Source of the DNA: Pontibacter roseus DSM 17521 | GTDB lineage: Bacteria > Bacteroidota > Bacteroidia > Cytophagales > Hymenobacteraceae | Assembly (NCBI RefSeq): GCF_000373265.1 | Contig: NZ_KB890761.1 | Location: 1,305,333-1,365,037 of the forward strand | Length of the DNA stretch: 59,705 nucleotides | Reading direction: 5' to 3' | Part shown: piece after piece, positions 42,137-52,113 of the stretch | Layout of the letters: every line of letters begins with the position of its first letter | Numbering within the stretch: the first letter of the stretch is position 1 | The notes under the pieces: generated by a model | The model's input: the letters and a program-made list of their open reading frames with translations, nothing else | The model's database searches: none | What the model was told of the DNA's origin: nothing | Position numbers and translations under genes: made by a program

Positions 42137-44701
42137 ATGCAAAACACACTGAAGCGACTGTTCGCTTTCTGCCTGGTCTGTCTGAGCGTGCAGGCCGCTG
42201 TGGCACAACAGCAGCCCCTGCAGACGCCGGAGCAGTTCCTGGGCTATACCTTGGGAGAGCAGTTCACGACGCACGCCCGCGTGGTGGACTATGTAAACTA
42301 TTTAGCACAGCAGGCCCCCAACCGAATCAAGGTGCAGGAGTATGGCAAAACGTATGAAGGCAGGCCGCTGCTGCTCGCCTATGTGGCCAACGACGAGAAC
42401 CTGCCACGCCTGGAGCAAATCCGGGAGAACAACTTGCGACAGGCAGGCGTGATGAGCGGAACGGTACAGGGTAAGCAGCCCACCATCGTCTGGATGAGCT
42501 ACAATATACACGGCAACGAGTCGGTGAGTACCGAGTCGGTGATGCAGGTGCTCTATGACCTGGTGGACCCAAACAACCAGCAGACGAAGCAATGGCTGCA
42601 GAACACAGTGCTGCTGTTGGACCCCTGCGTGAACCCCGATGGCCGCGAGCGCTATGTGCAGTGGTACAAACAGACGCAGAACCAGGGCGGCAACGCCTCG
42701 CCCTACGCATGGGAGCACCACGAGCCATGGCCAGGCGGAAGGCCCAACCACTACTACTTTGACCTGAATCGCGACTGGGCCTGGCAAACGCAGATTGAAT
42801 CAAAGCAGCGGTTGGCGCACTATAACAACTGGCTGCCGCAGGTGCACGCCGACTTCCATGAGATGGGAGCGGAATCTCCTTACTACTTCTCGCCGGCTGC
42901 CAAGCCGTTGCACGAGAGCATCACACCCTGGCAGCGGCAGTTCCAGTACACCATCGGCGACTATAACCGGCAGTACTTCGACAAAAATAACTGGCTCTAT
43001 TTCACACGCGAGAATTTTGACCTGTTCTACCCCAGTTACGGCGATACCTGGCCTACCTTCAACGGGGCCATCGGGATGACCTATGAACAGGGCGGTTCTG
43101 GACGCGCCGGACTGGCCTACAAGAAGCAGGACGGTGACACGCTGACGCTGAAGGACCGCATCGCACACCACCATGCCGCCAGTTTGGCTACTATACAGGC
43201 CTCCTCGGAAAAAGCGGACCAACTGACGCAGGAGTTTCGGAAATACTACCAGAACAACCTCCAGAAGCCAGCCGGAGACTACAAAGCCTTTGTGGTTAAA
43301 GCGGACAGCCGCAGCGCCGGCAACCTCAAGGCCCTCACCGACTACCTGGACCGCCAGCAGATACAGTATGGCTATGCTGGCAAGAACAGCTCGGCCAGAG
43401 GCTTCAATTACGCAACCGGCAAAGAGGAGAGCGTGCGAGTAGGGCAGAACGACCTGGTGGTGAGCATGTATCAGCCCAAGTCTACGCTGGTGAAAGTGCT
43501 GTTCGAACCCACCTCTAACCTGGAGGACTCACTGACCTACGACATCACTTCCTGGGCCATGCCATACGCCTTCGGTCTGCAGGCCTATGCTTTGAAGAAC
43601 CGCCTGGAGCCATCTAACCAGAAACCTGCTGCGAAAGAAGCGAACGCCATCGCCTTAGAACGCCCTTACGCTTACCTGGCGCGCTGGAACAGCCTGCAAG
43701 ACGTGAAGTTCCTGACGGAGTTGATGAGCCAGAAAGTGAAGGTGCGTATGTCCGAAAAGCCATTCGAGACGGAAGGACAAAAGTATGATGCGGGCACCCT
43801 CATCATCACCCGCACCGGCAACGAAGGTATAGCCGACAAGCTGGATACCACCGTACGGGCGCTCGCCCAGAAGCACGGCGTGGACCTGCGCGCCACCGCC
43901 ACCGGTTTTGTGAGCAGTGGTTCCGACTTTGGCTCCGGCAGTGTCCGTTACCTTAAGATGCCTCGCGTGGCGGTGATGTCGGGTGAGGGGGTATCGCCTT
44001 ACGCCTTTGGCGAGATATGGCACTACTTTGAGCAGCAGATTGGCTACCCGGTGACGGTGCTGGGAACCAACTATTTCGGCAGTGTGCCGCTGCATGAGTT
44101 TGACGTGCTCATCCTGCCAGCCGGCTCCTATGGCCGCGTGCTCAATGACCAGACGCTGGAGCAGGTGAAGAACTGGGTGCGGGGCGGCGGCAAGCTGATT
44201 GCACTGGAAACCGCAGCAGGCTTCCTGGCCGACAAAAAAGACTTCAACCTGAAGCAGAAAGGAGCTGACGAAGCCGCTGAAGCCAAGGAAAAAGAAAAGG
44301 CCGCGAAAGAAAATCCATACGTGAACCTGAAAGCCTACGGTGACCGGGGACGCGAGGCGCTGTCAGAGGATGTGCAGGGCAGCGTGTTCCGCGTGAACCT
44401 GGACAAGACGCACCCGCTGGCCTTCGGCTACGGCGACACCTACTACGCCCTGGTACGCACCGCCGATACCTTCGAATTCATGAAAGATGGCTGGAACGTG
44501 GGTGTACTGAAGAAGAATAACTACGCCACCGGATTTGTGGGCACCAAGGCGAAGGAGAAGCTGCAGGACGCACTCATACTCGGCACGCAGCCGCTCGGCC
44601 GAGGGCAGGTGGTATACCTGGCCGATAACCCATTGTTCCGTGGCTTTTGGCACAATGGCAAACTGCTCTTCGGCAACGCCGTGTTCCTGGTGGGGCAGTA
44701 G
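42137..44701 (+). CDS. Secreted M14-family zinc carboxypeptidase-like protein (second copy)
   Basis: An 854-residue exported protein. Signal peptide MQNTLKRLFAFCLVCLSVQAAVA (before QQQ). M14 motifs: YNIHGNESVSTES (HxxE), CVNPDGRERYVQW, FDLNRDWAWQ, the zinc His in HADFHEMGAES, and a catalytic Glu in GMTYEQGGSG. The C-terminal region (about 380-850) parallels that of the M14 protein at 28629, with VAVMSGEGVSPYAFGEIWHYFEQ and VLILPAGSYGRVLN resembling an amidotransferase-like fold. The two are clear paralogs with diverged sequence. The ATG at 42137 is chosen because it starts the signal peptide; the frame is open to 41990. A terminator follows. Confidence 0.93.
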   Translation: MQNTLKRLFAFCLVCLSVQAAVAQQQPLQTPEQFLGYTLGEQFTTHARVVDYVNYLAQQAPNRIKVQEYGKTYEGRPLLLAYVANDENLPRLEQIRENNLRQAGVMSGTVQGKQPTIVWMSYNIHGNESVSTESVMQVLYDLVDPNNQQTKQWLQNTVLLLDPCVNPDGRERYVQWYKQTQNQGGNASPYAWEHHEPWPGGRPNHYYFDLNRDWAWQTQIESKQRLAHYNNWLPQVHADFHEMGAESPYYFSPAAKPLHESITPWQRQFQYTIGDYNRQYFDKNNWLYFTRENFDLFYPSYGDTWPTFNGAIGMTYEQGGSGRAGLAYKKQDGDTLTLKDRIAHHHAASLATIQASSEKADQLTQEFRKYYQNNLQKPAGDYKAFVVKADSRSAGNLKALTDYLDRQQIQYGYAGKNSSARGFNYATGKEESVRVGQNDLVVSMYQPKSTLVKVLFEPTSNLEDSLTYDITSWAMPYAFGLQAYALKNRLEPSNQKPAAKEANAIALERPYAYLARWNSLQDVKFLTELMSQKVKVRMSEKPFETEGQKYDAGTLIITRTGNEGIADKLDTTVRALAQKHGVDLRATATGFVSSGSDFGSGSVRYLKMPRVAVMSGEGVSPYAFGEIWHYFEQQIGYPVTVLGTNYFGSVPLHEFDVLILPAGSYGRVLNDQTLEQVKNWVRGGGKLIALETAAGFLADKKDFNLKQKGADEAAEAKEKEKAAKENPYVNLKAYGDRGREALSEDVQGSVFRVNLDKTHPLAFGYGDTYYALVRTADTFEFMKDGWNVGVLKKNNYATGFVGTKAKEKLQDALILGTQPLGRGQVVYLADNPLFRGFWHNGKLLFGNAVFLVGQ

Positions 44702-44735
44702 GAGCAACAGGATATTCCCTTAACAACTGACGATA

Positions 44736-44770
44736 GGCCCTGCCATACCTGGCGGGGCTTCTTGTTTTTA
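44736..44770 (+). terminator. Likely terminator after the second M14 gene
   Basis: The stem GGCCCTGCC (44736-44744) pairs with GGCGGGGCT (44751-44759) apart from one G:T wobble and an end mismatch. It has a 6-nt loop and then TCTTGTTTTTA. Confidence 0.7.
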
Positions 44771-44858
44771 TACCTTCGCTAGCAGGTATACACCTATATT
44801 TTGTACCTTCACGTTATACTTTAGAACAAATCAACCCGCTATACCTACTACTTGAACT

Positions 44859-45383
44859 ATGGATAAAATCATAACCCCACCATCTCCGACAGAATACGAT
44901 GAGTTTTTCAACAGCTACATCGGCAATGCCAACACGGATGACTTGCTGACGGCACTGGCGGCAAGTGAGGAATACATTGTGAACCTGATGCTTTCGCTCA
45001 AAGAGCAGCAGCTGCAGCACCGCTACCAGCCAGGCAAATGGTCTATCAAAGAGATGCTGGTGCACATGGTGGACACGGAGCGCATCTTTGCTTACCGAGC
45101 CCTGTGCTTCGCCCGCAAAGACAAAACGGAGTTCCCTGGCTTTGATGAGAATGCCTATGCCGATGTGAGCAAGGGAGATACGCGCGCTATCACGTCCATT
45201 CTGGCAGAATATGCCGCTGTGCGCCAGGCTACCATTGAGCTATTCAAAAACTTTGATGAGGAGATGCTGGCTGAGGTAGGCACGGCGAGTGGCCGCAAAG
45301 TATCGGTTCGGGCAATGGGCTTCGCCATACTGGGGCACGAAATCCACCACCTCAACATCCTCAGGCAGCGGTACCTGGTGTAG
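44859..45383 (+). CDS. DinB-family putative metal-dependent protein
   Basis: A 174-residue protein of the DinB/YfiT four-helix-bundle superfamily. The pattern YQPGKWSIKEMLVHMVDTERIFAYRAL (first His and the preceding GKWSxKE) and the C-terminal GFAILGHEIHHLNILRQRYL (two or three His) give the usual three-histidine metal site. Bacteroidota members often act as thiol transferases or hydrolases; no role can be set here. No signal peptide. It stands alone between two plus-strand genes, and CTATACCT occurs 20 nt upstream of the ATG. Confidence 0.9.
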   Translation: MDKIITPPSPTEYDEFFNSYIGNANTDDLLTALAASEEYIVNLMLSLKEQQLQHRYQPGKWSIKEMLVHMVDTERIFAYRALCFARKDKTEFPGFDENAYADVSKGDTRAITSILAEYAAVRQATIELFKNFDEEMLAEVGTASGRKVSVRAMGFAILGHEIHHLNILRQRYLV

Positions 45384-45458
45384 GTATAGCTGCCGCTCCA
45401 TTCCATCTTTTATAGCCTGGCTTCTCTAGTCTGTTGATTTATTTCTATATTTAAATCA

Positions 45459-46898
45459 ATGACACTGTCGAGAAGGAACATAGGTTTGGTGTTGGCGCCG
45501 CTGCTGGCGCTGGCCATGTGGTGGCTCACAGCCGGACTGGAACCCGAGGCCCGCAAGGTGGCGACCATCATGGTCTTCTGCCTTGTATTCTGGATGACGG
45601 AGGTGATTCCGCTTTCCATGACGGCCTTTCTGGGTGTGCTCATGGCCGTGATGACAGGTATAGCCGACATCAATACGGCTTTCCAAAACCTAGGGCACCC
45701 CATCATCCTACTCTTCATTGGTAGTTTCCTGCTGGCTCGCTCCATGACGCGTCACGGCCTCGACAAACGCATGGCCTTGTTCATCCTTTCCAGGCCTGTC
45801 TTCCAGAAGAGCCTGTTCAGCATGTTTCTGGGCTTTTCGCTGGTGTCTTATGTGCTGTCGATGTGGGTGAGCAACTCGGTGACGGTGGCTATGCTATTGC
45901 CCCTGACGATGGGGGTACTGCAACTGTTGCAGGAGCCGGAGGCCCGCAAAGGCCCTGCGCCCTACTTTTTGTTGGGTATAGCCTACAGCGCCTCCATTGG
46001 CGGTGTGAGCACGATTATTGGTTCGCCTCCCAACCTGATTGGCGTAAATTACCTGGCCAAGGAGGGTATAACGATTGATTTTCTGCAGTGGATGCTGCTG
46101 GCTATGCCCATGTCGCTGATGATGTACGGCTTCATGCTGCTCTACATGCGTTTCTTTCTCAAGAAGTTCCAGTTCAGTTCAGTAGGTATAAAGGCCTACG
46201 TGGCGGAGCATACCCAAACGCAGCCACCCATCTCGAAGGGGGAGCAGGTGACGATGGGCGTGTTTATGCTGGCGGTTGTGCTGTGGCTGAGCCCGGGTGT
46301 GTTCAACCTGCTGGGTATGGAAGCTGCCTATACCTTTATGAGCACTTACTTTGCTGAGAGTACGGTGGCGGTGCTGGCTGCCCTGCTGCTGTTCCTGATT
46401 CCGCCGGGGCAGGAGAACGAAGGCGAAGGCACACTTACGGCTGTGGACTTAATCCGCATCGACTGGGATACGATTCTGCTGTTCGGAGGAGGTATGGCGC
46501 TGGGGCAGTTGGTGGTCAGTTCAGGGCTGGCAGATAGCATAGGGGCCAGTGTTACCTCGGTGATAAGCCCAGACCATCCGCTGCTGCTGGTGTTCGTGCT
46601 GGTGACGGGCGTCCTGTTTCTGACGGAGGTGAGTTCCAATACCGCCATCGCCATCACGTTTGTACCCATCGTGATTGGCGTCCTGAACCAACTGCAACTG
46701 CCGGAGCTGTACCCAGTGCTGGGTGTGGTGGTCGCCTGTAGCATGGCCTTCATGCTGCCTGTGGCCACACCTCCCAATGCCATTGTCTACGGAAGCAGGC
46801 TTGTGCCCATCAGCACTATGGCCAGAGCAGGATTGCTGCTGAACCTAGTCGGCTCGGTGGTCATCACGGCATGGGTTATTTTTTACATGTCGTTATAG
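45459..46898 (+). CDS. SLC13/DASS family sodium-coupled anion symporter
   Basis: A 479-residue inner-membrane transporter with about 11-12 membrane segments. The two inverted-repeat signature motifs of the divalent anion:Na+ symporter family are clear: SNSVTVAMLLP with SPPNLIGVNYLA in the first half, and SSNTAIAITFVPI with TPPNAIVYGS in the second. Such proteins carry dicarboxylates (succinate, malate), citrate or sulfate with sodium. Choice of substrate is not readable; dicarboxylate is most likely. Three Gly-Ile pairs (residues about 67, 172 and 203) and one more at VGIKA use GGT-ATA. The small membrane protein gene follows after 74 bp and may be co-transcribed. Confidence 0.93.
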   Translation: MTLSRRNIGLVLAPLLALAMWWLTAGLEPEARKVATIMVFCLVFWMTEVIPLSMTAFLGVLMAVMTGIADINTAFQNLGHPIILLFIGSFLLARSMTRHGLDKRMALFILSRPVFQKSLFSMFLGFSLVSYVLSMWVSNSVTVAMLLPLTMGVLQLLQEPEARKGPAPYFLLGIAYSASIGGVSTIIGSPPNLIGVNYLAKEGITIDFLQWMLLAMPMSLMMYGFMLLYMRFFLKKFQFSSVGIKAYVAEHTQTQPPISKGEQVTMGVFMLAVVLWLSPGVFNLLGMEAAYTFMSTYFAESTVAVLAALLLFLIPPGQENEGEGTLTAVDLIRIDWDTILLFGGGMALGQLVVSSGLADSIGASVTSVISPDHPLLLVFVLVTGVLFLTEVSSNTAIAITFVPIVIGVLNQLQLPELYPVLGVVVACSMAFMLPVATPPNAIVYGSRLVPISTMARAGLLLNLVGSVVITAWVIFYMSL

Positions 46899-46972
46899 AA
46901 ACAGTCAATACACATTGTCCGTCATGGTTGCCATGCACGGCAATTCACCAATAATAAGATAAACAAGGAAGT

Positions 46973-47155
46973 ATGCCCAATCAACGAATGTTCAGAATTG
47001 TGCTTGCCATCGCCTGCTTTGTGCTGGCAGGGTTCAAGGGATACCAGATTATGCAGGGGGAGTATGAATGGATGGATGTCTTTATTTTAGTGGCCTTCTT
47101 AGCGTTTGGTATCATGTACGTGGTGGTGCTGAGCAAGAACAAAGACCGACAGTAG
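46973..47155 (+). CDS. Small two-helix membrane protein, hypothetical
   Basis: A 60-residue protein with two hydrophobic segments (VLAIACFVLAGFKGYQI and DVFILVAFLAFGIMYVVVL), a short polar hairpin between them and a basic end (SKNKDRQ). A good ribosome binding site (AAGGAAGT) lies just before the ATG, which supports real translation. Family not recognised. It sits 74 bp downstream of the SLC13 transporter and could be an accessory subunit (inference). Confidence 0.75.
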   Translation: MPNQRMFRIVLAIACFVLAGFKGYQIMQGEYEWMDVFILVAFLAFGIMYVVVLSKNKDRQ

Positions 47156-47177
47156 GAGAGGGTATAAAAGAGAAAAA

Positions 47178-47222
47178 CCTGAAAGTTAACAAATATCTTG
47201 GTAGACATTCCCAACTTTCAGG
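47178..47222. terminator. Stem-loop between the small membrane protein gene and priA
   Basis: CCTGAAAGTT (47178-47187) and AACTTTCAGG (47213-47222) are perfect 10-bp arms with a 25-nt loop, followed by CTTTCAACTTTT. The words resemble the inverted repeat at 18402-18482. It may be a bidirectional terminator or a dispersed repeat. Confidence 0.5.
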
Positions 47223-47330
47223 CTTTCAACTTTTAGCCAAAGGTACTCTTTATACGCCCTGGTTTTGGCCAGGGTTACAGGTGGTTAGGCAAAAATGAAA
47301 TATTTTTGAAATGAATTCGTTCATGGCTGT

Positions 47331-49862
47331 CTACGCCGGGTCCACATCCGCTACCACCCGCATGCCTTTGAAGTCGGGGAGGAGGTGGAGCTGCCGGATG
47401 GCTGCGGCGACCTCCTGCTTGGCAGCGCGCAGGTTCACGTTCTCGCGCGGCAGCTTGATGTGAATCTCGTTCAAAAACAGGTTCCGGATTTTGAAGATGT
47501 ACGGTACTTCGGGCCCTAGCACCAGTTGTTTGCCCAGCCGGTCCGTCAGGTCCTGTGCCAGCACGATGGCGGCGTTCTCCGATACCTTTTCCTCGGCATG
47601 CTTCACCGTGATGCGTATCATGCGGGCAAAAGGCGGATAGCCGAAGCGCATGCGCTCCTCAATCTCATGTTCGTAAAGCGAGGTATAGTCGTTGCTGTGC
47701 ACCTTCCGGAAGATAGGCTGCAGCGGGTCCCTGGTCTGTATCAGCACGGTGCCTGGCTTGCCTTTGCGCCCGGCGCGCCCGCTCACCTGCACAAACAGCT
47801 GGTAGGCCCGCTCATGTGCCCGGAAATCGGGGAAGTGGATGATGCTGTCGGCGTTGAGTATACCCACCAGGCTCACATTCTCAAAATCCAGGCCTTTGGT
47901 CACCATTTGAGTGCCAATCAGGACGTTGGTCTTGCCATTCTCAAAATCCGCGATAATCTGCTGATAGCTGTTCTTCTTCTTGGTCGTGTCCAGGTCCATG
48001 CGCTGCACCTCGGCGTTGGGCAATATCAGCTTCAGGTCGTCCTCCACCTTCTCGGTGCCGAATCCCATGCTCTTGAGCGTGGTGGCGCCGCAGGCGGGGC
48101 AGTCGTTGGGCATGCGCTCGTGGTAGCCGCAGTAGTGGCAGCGGAGCTCGCTGTTGTACTTGTGGTAGGAGAGGCTCACGGCACAATGGCGGCACTTGGG
48201 TATCCAGGAGCATTCGTCGCAGGAGATGAAGGGCGCGTAGCCCCGGCGGTTCTGGAACAGGATGACCTGCTCGTGCCGTGCCAGACGTTCTTCGATGGCC
48301 GTGATGAGTTTGCCCGAGAAGTGGCTGTGCATGTTCTTGCGGTGCTGCTCCTCCCGTATGTTAATGAGCTCGATGTCCGGGAGCTGGGCCTCGCCATAGC
48401 GCTTGCTCATGGTCACCAATCCCCAGCGGCCGGTCCTGCAGTTGTAATAGGTCTCAATGGCTGGCGTGGCCGAGCCCAGCAGCGTCTTGGCACCCTGCAG
48501 ATGCGCCATCATCAAGGCGGTTTCGCGGGCGTTATACCTAGGGGCTGGGTCGTACTGCTTGTAACTTGGCTCGTGCTCCTCATCCACGATGATGAGCGAC
48601 AACGCATGGAAAGGCAGGAAGACGGCTGAGCGCACGCCTACTACTATCTGAAAGCGACCGGACAACACACCTTGCCATACCTCGGCCCGCTCGTTGTCAG
48701 AGAACTTAGAATGGTAGATGCCCAGCTTATCGCCGAACACCTTCATAAGGCGCGTCACAATCTGGGCGGTGAGTGCAATCTCGGGTAGCAGGTATAGCAC
48801 CTGGCCACCGCCTTCGAGCGCGTGCTTTATCAGGTCGATGTATACCTCGGTTTTGCCGCTGCCGGTCACGCCATGCAGCAGCACGGTGTCTTTTTCCTTG
48901 AACAGCCCCAGTATCTCGTCCTTGGCCTGCTCCTGGTGTTCTGACAGCTTCATGGGCTTCAACGGAACCGAGTTGTCTACCGGAAAACGGGAGATAATCT
49001 GGTCAAACTGTTCCAGCACGCCCTTTTTGATGAGCGAATCAATGGAGGACTTGGAAAGGTGCGTGTTGTTTGTGAGGGCGCTTTTTTCTATACCTGCAAA
49101 ATTCAGATGCACATCCTGGTGCACGGGCACTTTCTGGAGATAGTTGAGCAGCACGTCGAGTTGCTTCGGTTTGGGCGTGAGCTGTGTGAAGAGTTCTTCC
49201 AGCATGCCTTCCTCGTGCACAAAGTGCTCCGTCAGGCGGATTTTCTTCACCACCTTGGGCGAGAACTTGTCGCTGACCTGCTCAAATATGATAATCGCCT
49301 CTTTCTGTATCAGCGACTTGATGAACTTGTGGTAGCTCTTGATTTGCAGCAGGTTGCCTACCTCCGAAAAGGTCAGCGCCTGGTTCTGCTCCAGCGCATA
49401 GATGATTTTGGCCTCCTGCGCCGCCAGCGGGATATCGTCCTCCTCGGGGTTGAAGTGCGGGTGCAGCTGTATACGGGATTCGCTGCTCAGCTTCAGGGCA
49501 GAAGGGAGTGCCGCGTTAATGACCTCACCGAGCGTACACATGTAGTAGTCGGCAATCCACTTGAATAGCTTGAGCTGCGGCACCGTGACAATGGGTTTGT
49601 CATCCAGCACGTCCAGGATGTACTTGGCCTGGTAATCGGCCGGCGCGTTCTCATGTATGTCGGCCACGATGCAGCTGAGCACCTTCTTGGCACCGAACTG
49701 CACAATCACCCGCGCGCCCACCAGCACATCATCGTTCATCTCGAACGGGATGCGGTAGGTATAGAGCTTCGGCAGGGGCAGGGGCAGTATCACGTCAGCG
49801 AAAAGCGTGACGCGGTCCACGGCCGGCTCCGGCGGATAATTGAAATTGAGCAGTTCGGACAA
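47331..49862 (-). CDS. priA: Primosomal protein N' (replication restart helicase PriA)
   Basis: An 843-residue DNA helicase that reloads the replisome at stalled forks. N-terminal 3'-DNA-binding domain (ADVILPLPLPKLYTYRIP), winged helix (about 130-300), then the helicase core: Walker A LLHGVTGSGKTEVY (about 335), PEIALTAQ, DEEHEPSYKQYD, GSATPAIETY. The zinc-binding region has eight cysteines (CDEC, CRHC, CHYC, CPAC at about 535-590), followed by GTQMVTKGLDFENV and QVSGRAGR. Length is typical for Bacteroidota. The frame opens with TTG at 49862 (MSELLNFNYP); no ATG lies close upstream before the preceding gene ends, so a TTG start is likely. It is downstream of the DUF255 gene with 83 bp between. 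Confidence 0.95.
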   Translation of the reverse strand: MSELLNFNYPPEPAVDRVTLFADVILPLPLPKLYTYRIPFEMNDDVLVGARVIVQFGAKKVLSCIVADIHENAPADYQAKYILDVLDDKPIVTVPQLKLFKWIADYYMCTLGEVINAALPSALKLSSESRIQLHPHFNPEEDDIPLAAQEAKIIYALEQNQALTFSEVGNLLQIKSYHKFIKSLIQKEAIIIFEQVSDKFSPKVVKKIRLTEHFVHEEGMLEELFTQLTPKPKQLDVLLNYLQKVPVHQDVHLNFAGIEKSALTNNTHLSKSSIDSLIKKGVLEQFDQIISRFPVDNSVPLKPMKLSEHQEQAKDEILGLFKEKDTVLLHGVTGSGKTEVYIDLIKHALEGGGQVLYLLPEIALTAQIVTRLMKVFGDKLGIYHSKFSDNERAEVWQGVLSGRFQIVVGVRSAVFLPFHALSLIIVDEEHEPSYKQYDPAPRYNARETALMMAHLQGAKTLLGSATPAIETYYNCRTGRWGLVTMSKRYGEAQLPDIELINIREEQHRKNMHSHFSGKLITAIEERLARHEQVILFQNRRGYAPFISCDECSWIPKCRHCAVSLSYHKYNSELRCHYCGYHERMPNDCPACGATTLKSMGFGTEKVEDDLKLILPNAEVQRMDLDTTKKKNSYQQIIADFENGKTNVLIGTQMVTKGLDFENVSLVGILNADSIIHFPDFRAHERAYQLFVQVSGRAGRKGKPGTVLIQTRDPLQPIFRKVHSNDYTSLYEHEIEERMRFGYPPFARMIRITVKHAEEKVSENAAIVLAQDLTDRLGKQLVLGPEVPYIFKIRNLFLNEIHIKLPRENVNLRAAKQEVAAAIRQLHLLPDFKGMRVVADVDPA

Positions 49863-49945
49863 AAGCGCAGGTATAGAAGGTGCTTCTGCAAATGTCGCAA
49901 AAAAGCCGGTAATTCCCGAAGCATTTCGGGCGCTGTGGCTGTGTG

Positions 49946-52015
49946 CTACAGTGTCGGGAACTTGGTGTTTTGCTGCCCCGCGCCCTGCAGCTGCTTCAGC
50001 GCCTCTGCCGGCGAGTGCACCGGCAATTGGCAGGTCCGGTTATAGCAGACGTATAGAGTGGTCTTGCCTTGTATGGCTTCGCGGTCCTGCAGGAGTGGCA
50101 ATTCGCTTGTCTGCTCGGTGCCCGCCAGTAGCATGTTCGGAATGTAGAAAGAGCTGATTTCAGAGCGCATCTCCGGGGTCTCAGGCCCCACAATGGCGAC
50201 TTCGGCGGTTGGTTTGAGTTTGTGGTAGTAGAGCATAGCCCAATTGCTCAGGTGCGATGGCTCCTTCACCACCAGTGGCCTTACCCGCGCCAGCATGGCA
50301 TCAGAAAGCTGCCGGTAGCGCTCCTCGTCAAAGTAGAGACTCAGAAAATGCAGGTTTGTCGCCATCACAGAGTTGGAAGAAGGTATGACGTTGTCGAAAA
50401 TCTCCTTTCTGCGGGCTATGAGCTTTTCGGCGTTGTCGTCGGTAAAGAAGAACATACCTTCGGCCTCGTCGAAAAAGTGGGAGAGGGTGTACTCTGTCAG
50501 CTGTTTTGCCTCCTGCAGCCACTTTTCGTCGAACGTAATCTCGTATACCCGGATGAGCGCCCGGATAAGCAGGGCATAGTCCTCCAGAAAACCGGTGATG
50601 GTGGCTTTGCCTTCCTTATAATTATGGTACAGCCTGTCGCCTTGCTTCAGGTGCTGCAGCAGAAAGTTGGCGTTCTGGATGGCCAGTTCCAGGAAATGCT
50701 TGTTGCCAAAGGTATAGTAGGCGTCGGCCAGCCCTTTGAGCATGAGCGCGTTCCAGGAGCAGAGAATCTTGTCATCCAAGCCAGGCCTTACCCGTTTGGC
50801 CCGTGCCTCCAGCAGCTTCTCCTTCCAGGACTTCACCATCTCCTCCAGCACCTCCAGCTCCAGCTCGTTTTCCTTGGCAAAGTGCGCATCGCTGATGCGG
50901 CGGTGCAGGATGTTCTGGCCGTGCTCGAAGTTGCCGGTGGCCGTGGCGTGGTAGTATTTAGAGAAGACGGGTTCCTCTTCTCCGATGATGTCTTGCAGCT
51001 CGTCTTTGGTGAAAACATAGAACTTGCCCTCCACGCCCTCGCTGTCCGCGTCGAGGGAAGAGTAGAAGCCGCCTTCCTCACTCATCAGCTCGCGTTCTAT
51101 GAAAGTGATTGTTTCATACACCACATCTTTGTAGAGCGGGTCTTTGGTCAGCTGGTAGGCCTCGGAGTATAGGCTGACGAGTTGGCCGTTGTCAAAGAGC
51201 ATCTTCTCGAAATGCGGCACGAGCCACTCCGCATCCACAGAGTAGCGGGCGAAGCCACCGCCAACCTGGTCGTAGATACCGCCATAGGCCATCTCGTGCA
51301 GGGTCAGGTTCAGGTGTTTCAGTGCCGCCTCGTCTTGGGTGTGGTAGAAGTAGCGGAGCAGGAAGAGATAATTGGTTGGCATCGGGAACTTGGGCGCTTC
51401 GCCTAGCCCCCCGTGTTTCTTGTCGAAACGCTGGCTGAGGTTAGTGAACATGAGCTGGAACTCCTCTTCGCTTGTCTGTGCATCCGCTTTCTGCAGCCCG
51501 AACTTCTCCAACTCGCTCTGGTTGAGGTGTTGCATGAATTGCTCTGCTGTGTCATGCAGCTCTTCCCGCTTGTTCTTATAGGTATCCGCAATACTCAGCA
51601 GCAGGTTCACCCACTGCTGCGGCGTGAAATAAGTGCCGCCGTAGAAGGGCTTGCTCTCTGGGGTAAGGAACACATTTAGTGGCCAGCCACCATTAACGCC
51701 CATGGCGTGCAGCGTTTCCATGTAGATGGCGTCCACATCCGGTCGTTCCTCCCGGTCCACTTTGATGCAGACGAAGTGCTCGTTCATGATCTGGGCAATC
51801 TTTTCATGCTCAAACGACTGATGCTCCATCACGTGGCACCAATGGCAGGCAGCATAACCGATGCTCACCAGGATGGGTTTGTCCTCCTGTTTTGCCTTCT
51901 GCAGCGCCTCCTCGCCCCATGGGTGCCAATCTACGGGGTTATAGGCGTGCTGCAGCAGATAAGGGCTGCTCTCGTGTATCAGTCTGTTGGATTTTCTGTC
52001 TGCGGCCATAGTCAT
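49946..52015 (-). CDS. DUF255 thioredoxin-like / N-acylglucosamine-epimerase-like protein (YyaL/Spata20 family)
   Basis: A 689-residue cytoplasmic protein. N-terminal DUF255 domain: [28 protein letters not shown], then [21 protein letters not shown] (thioredoxin-like CxxC), [10 protein letters not shown], and [24 protein letters not shown]. The rest forms an (alpha/alpha)6-barrel-like region ([35 protein letters not shown]). This family is widespread and is reported as spermatogenesis-associated protein 20 in animals; biochemical role is unclear. ATGs at 52015 and 52009 are both plausible; an in-frame TTG lies one codon earlier. It is probably transcribed with priA. Confidence 0.93.
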   Translation of the reverse strand: MTMAADRKSNRLIHESSPYLLQHAYNPVDWHPWGEEALQKAKQEDKPILVSIGYAACHWCHVMEHQSFEHEKIAQIMNEHFVCIKVDREERPDVDAIYMETLHAMGVNGGWPLNVFLTPESKPFYGGTYFTPQQWVNLLLSIADTYKNKREELHDTAEQFMQHLNQSELEKFGLQKADAQTSEEEFQLMFTNLSQRFDKKHGGLGEAPKFPMPTNYLFLLRYFYHTQDEAALKHLNLTLHEMAYGGIYDQVGGGFARYSVDAEWLVPHFEKMLFDNGQLVSLYSEAYQLTKDPLYKDVVYETITFIERELMSEEGGFYSSLDADSEGVEGKFYVFTKDELQDIIGEEEPVFSKYYHATATGNFEHGQNILHRRISDAHFAKENELELEVLEEMVKSWKEKLLEARAKRVRPGLDDKILCSWNALMLKGLADAYYTFGNKHFLELAIQNANFLLQHLKQGDRLYHNYKEGKATITGFLEDYALLIRALIRVYEITFDEKWLQEAKQLTEYTLSHFFDEAEGMFFFTDDNAEKLIARRKEIFDNVIPSSNSVMATNLHFLSLYFDEERYRQLSDAMLARVRPLVVKEPSHLSNWAMLYYHKLKPTAEVAIVGPETPEMRSEISSFYIPNMLLAGTEQTSELPLLQDREAIQGKTTLYVCYNRTCQLPVHSPAEALKQLQGAGQQNTKFPTL

Positions 52016-52113
52016 CAAGGGTTAGTGCTAGTCTGCGGCACTCTATACCTACGGGCAAGTCAGGCAAAAGTATGCTAAGGCGGTGGCGGTAGACAGTTCA
52101 GCCCAAAGCTGTA

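Noticed and set aside
47526..48629. A 367-codon plus-strand frame
   Set aside because: Antisense to the priA helicase core and zinc region, which are unmistakable on the minus strand.
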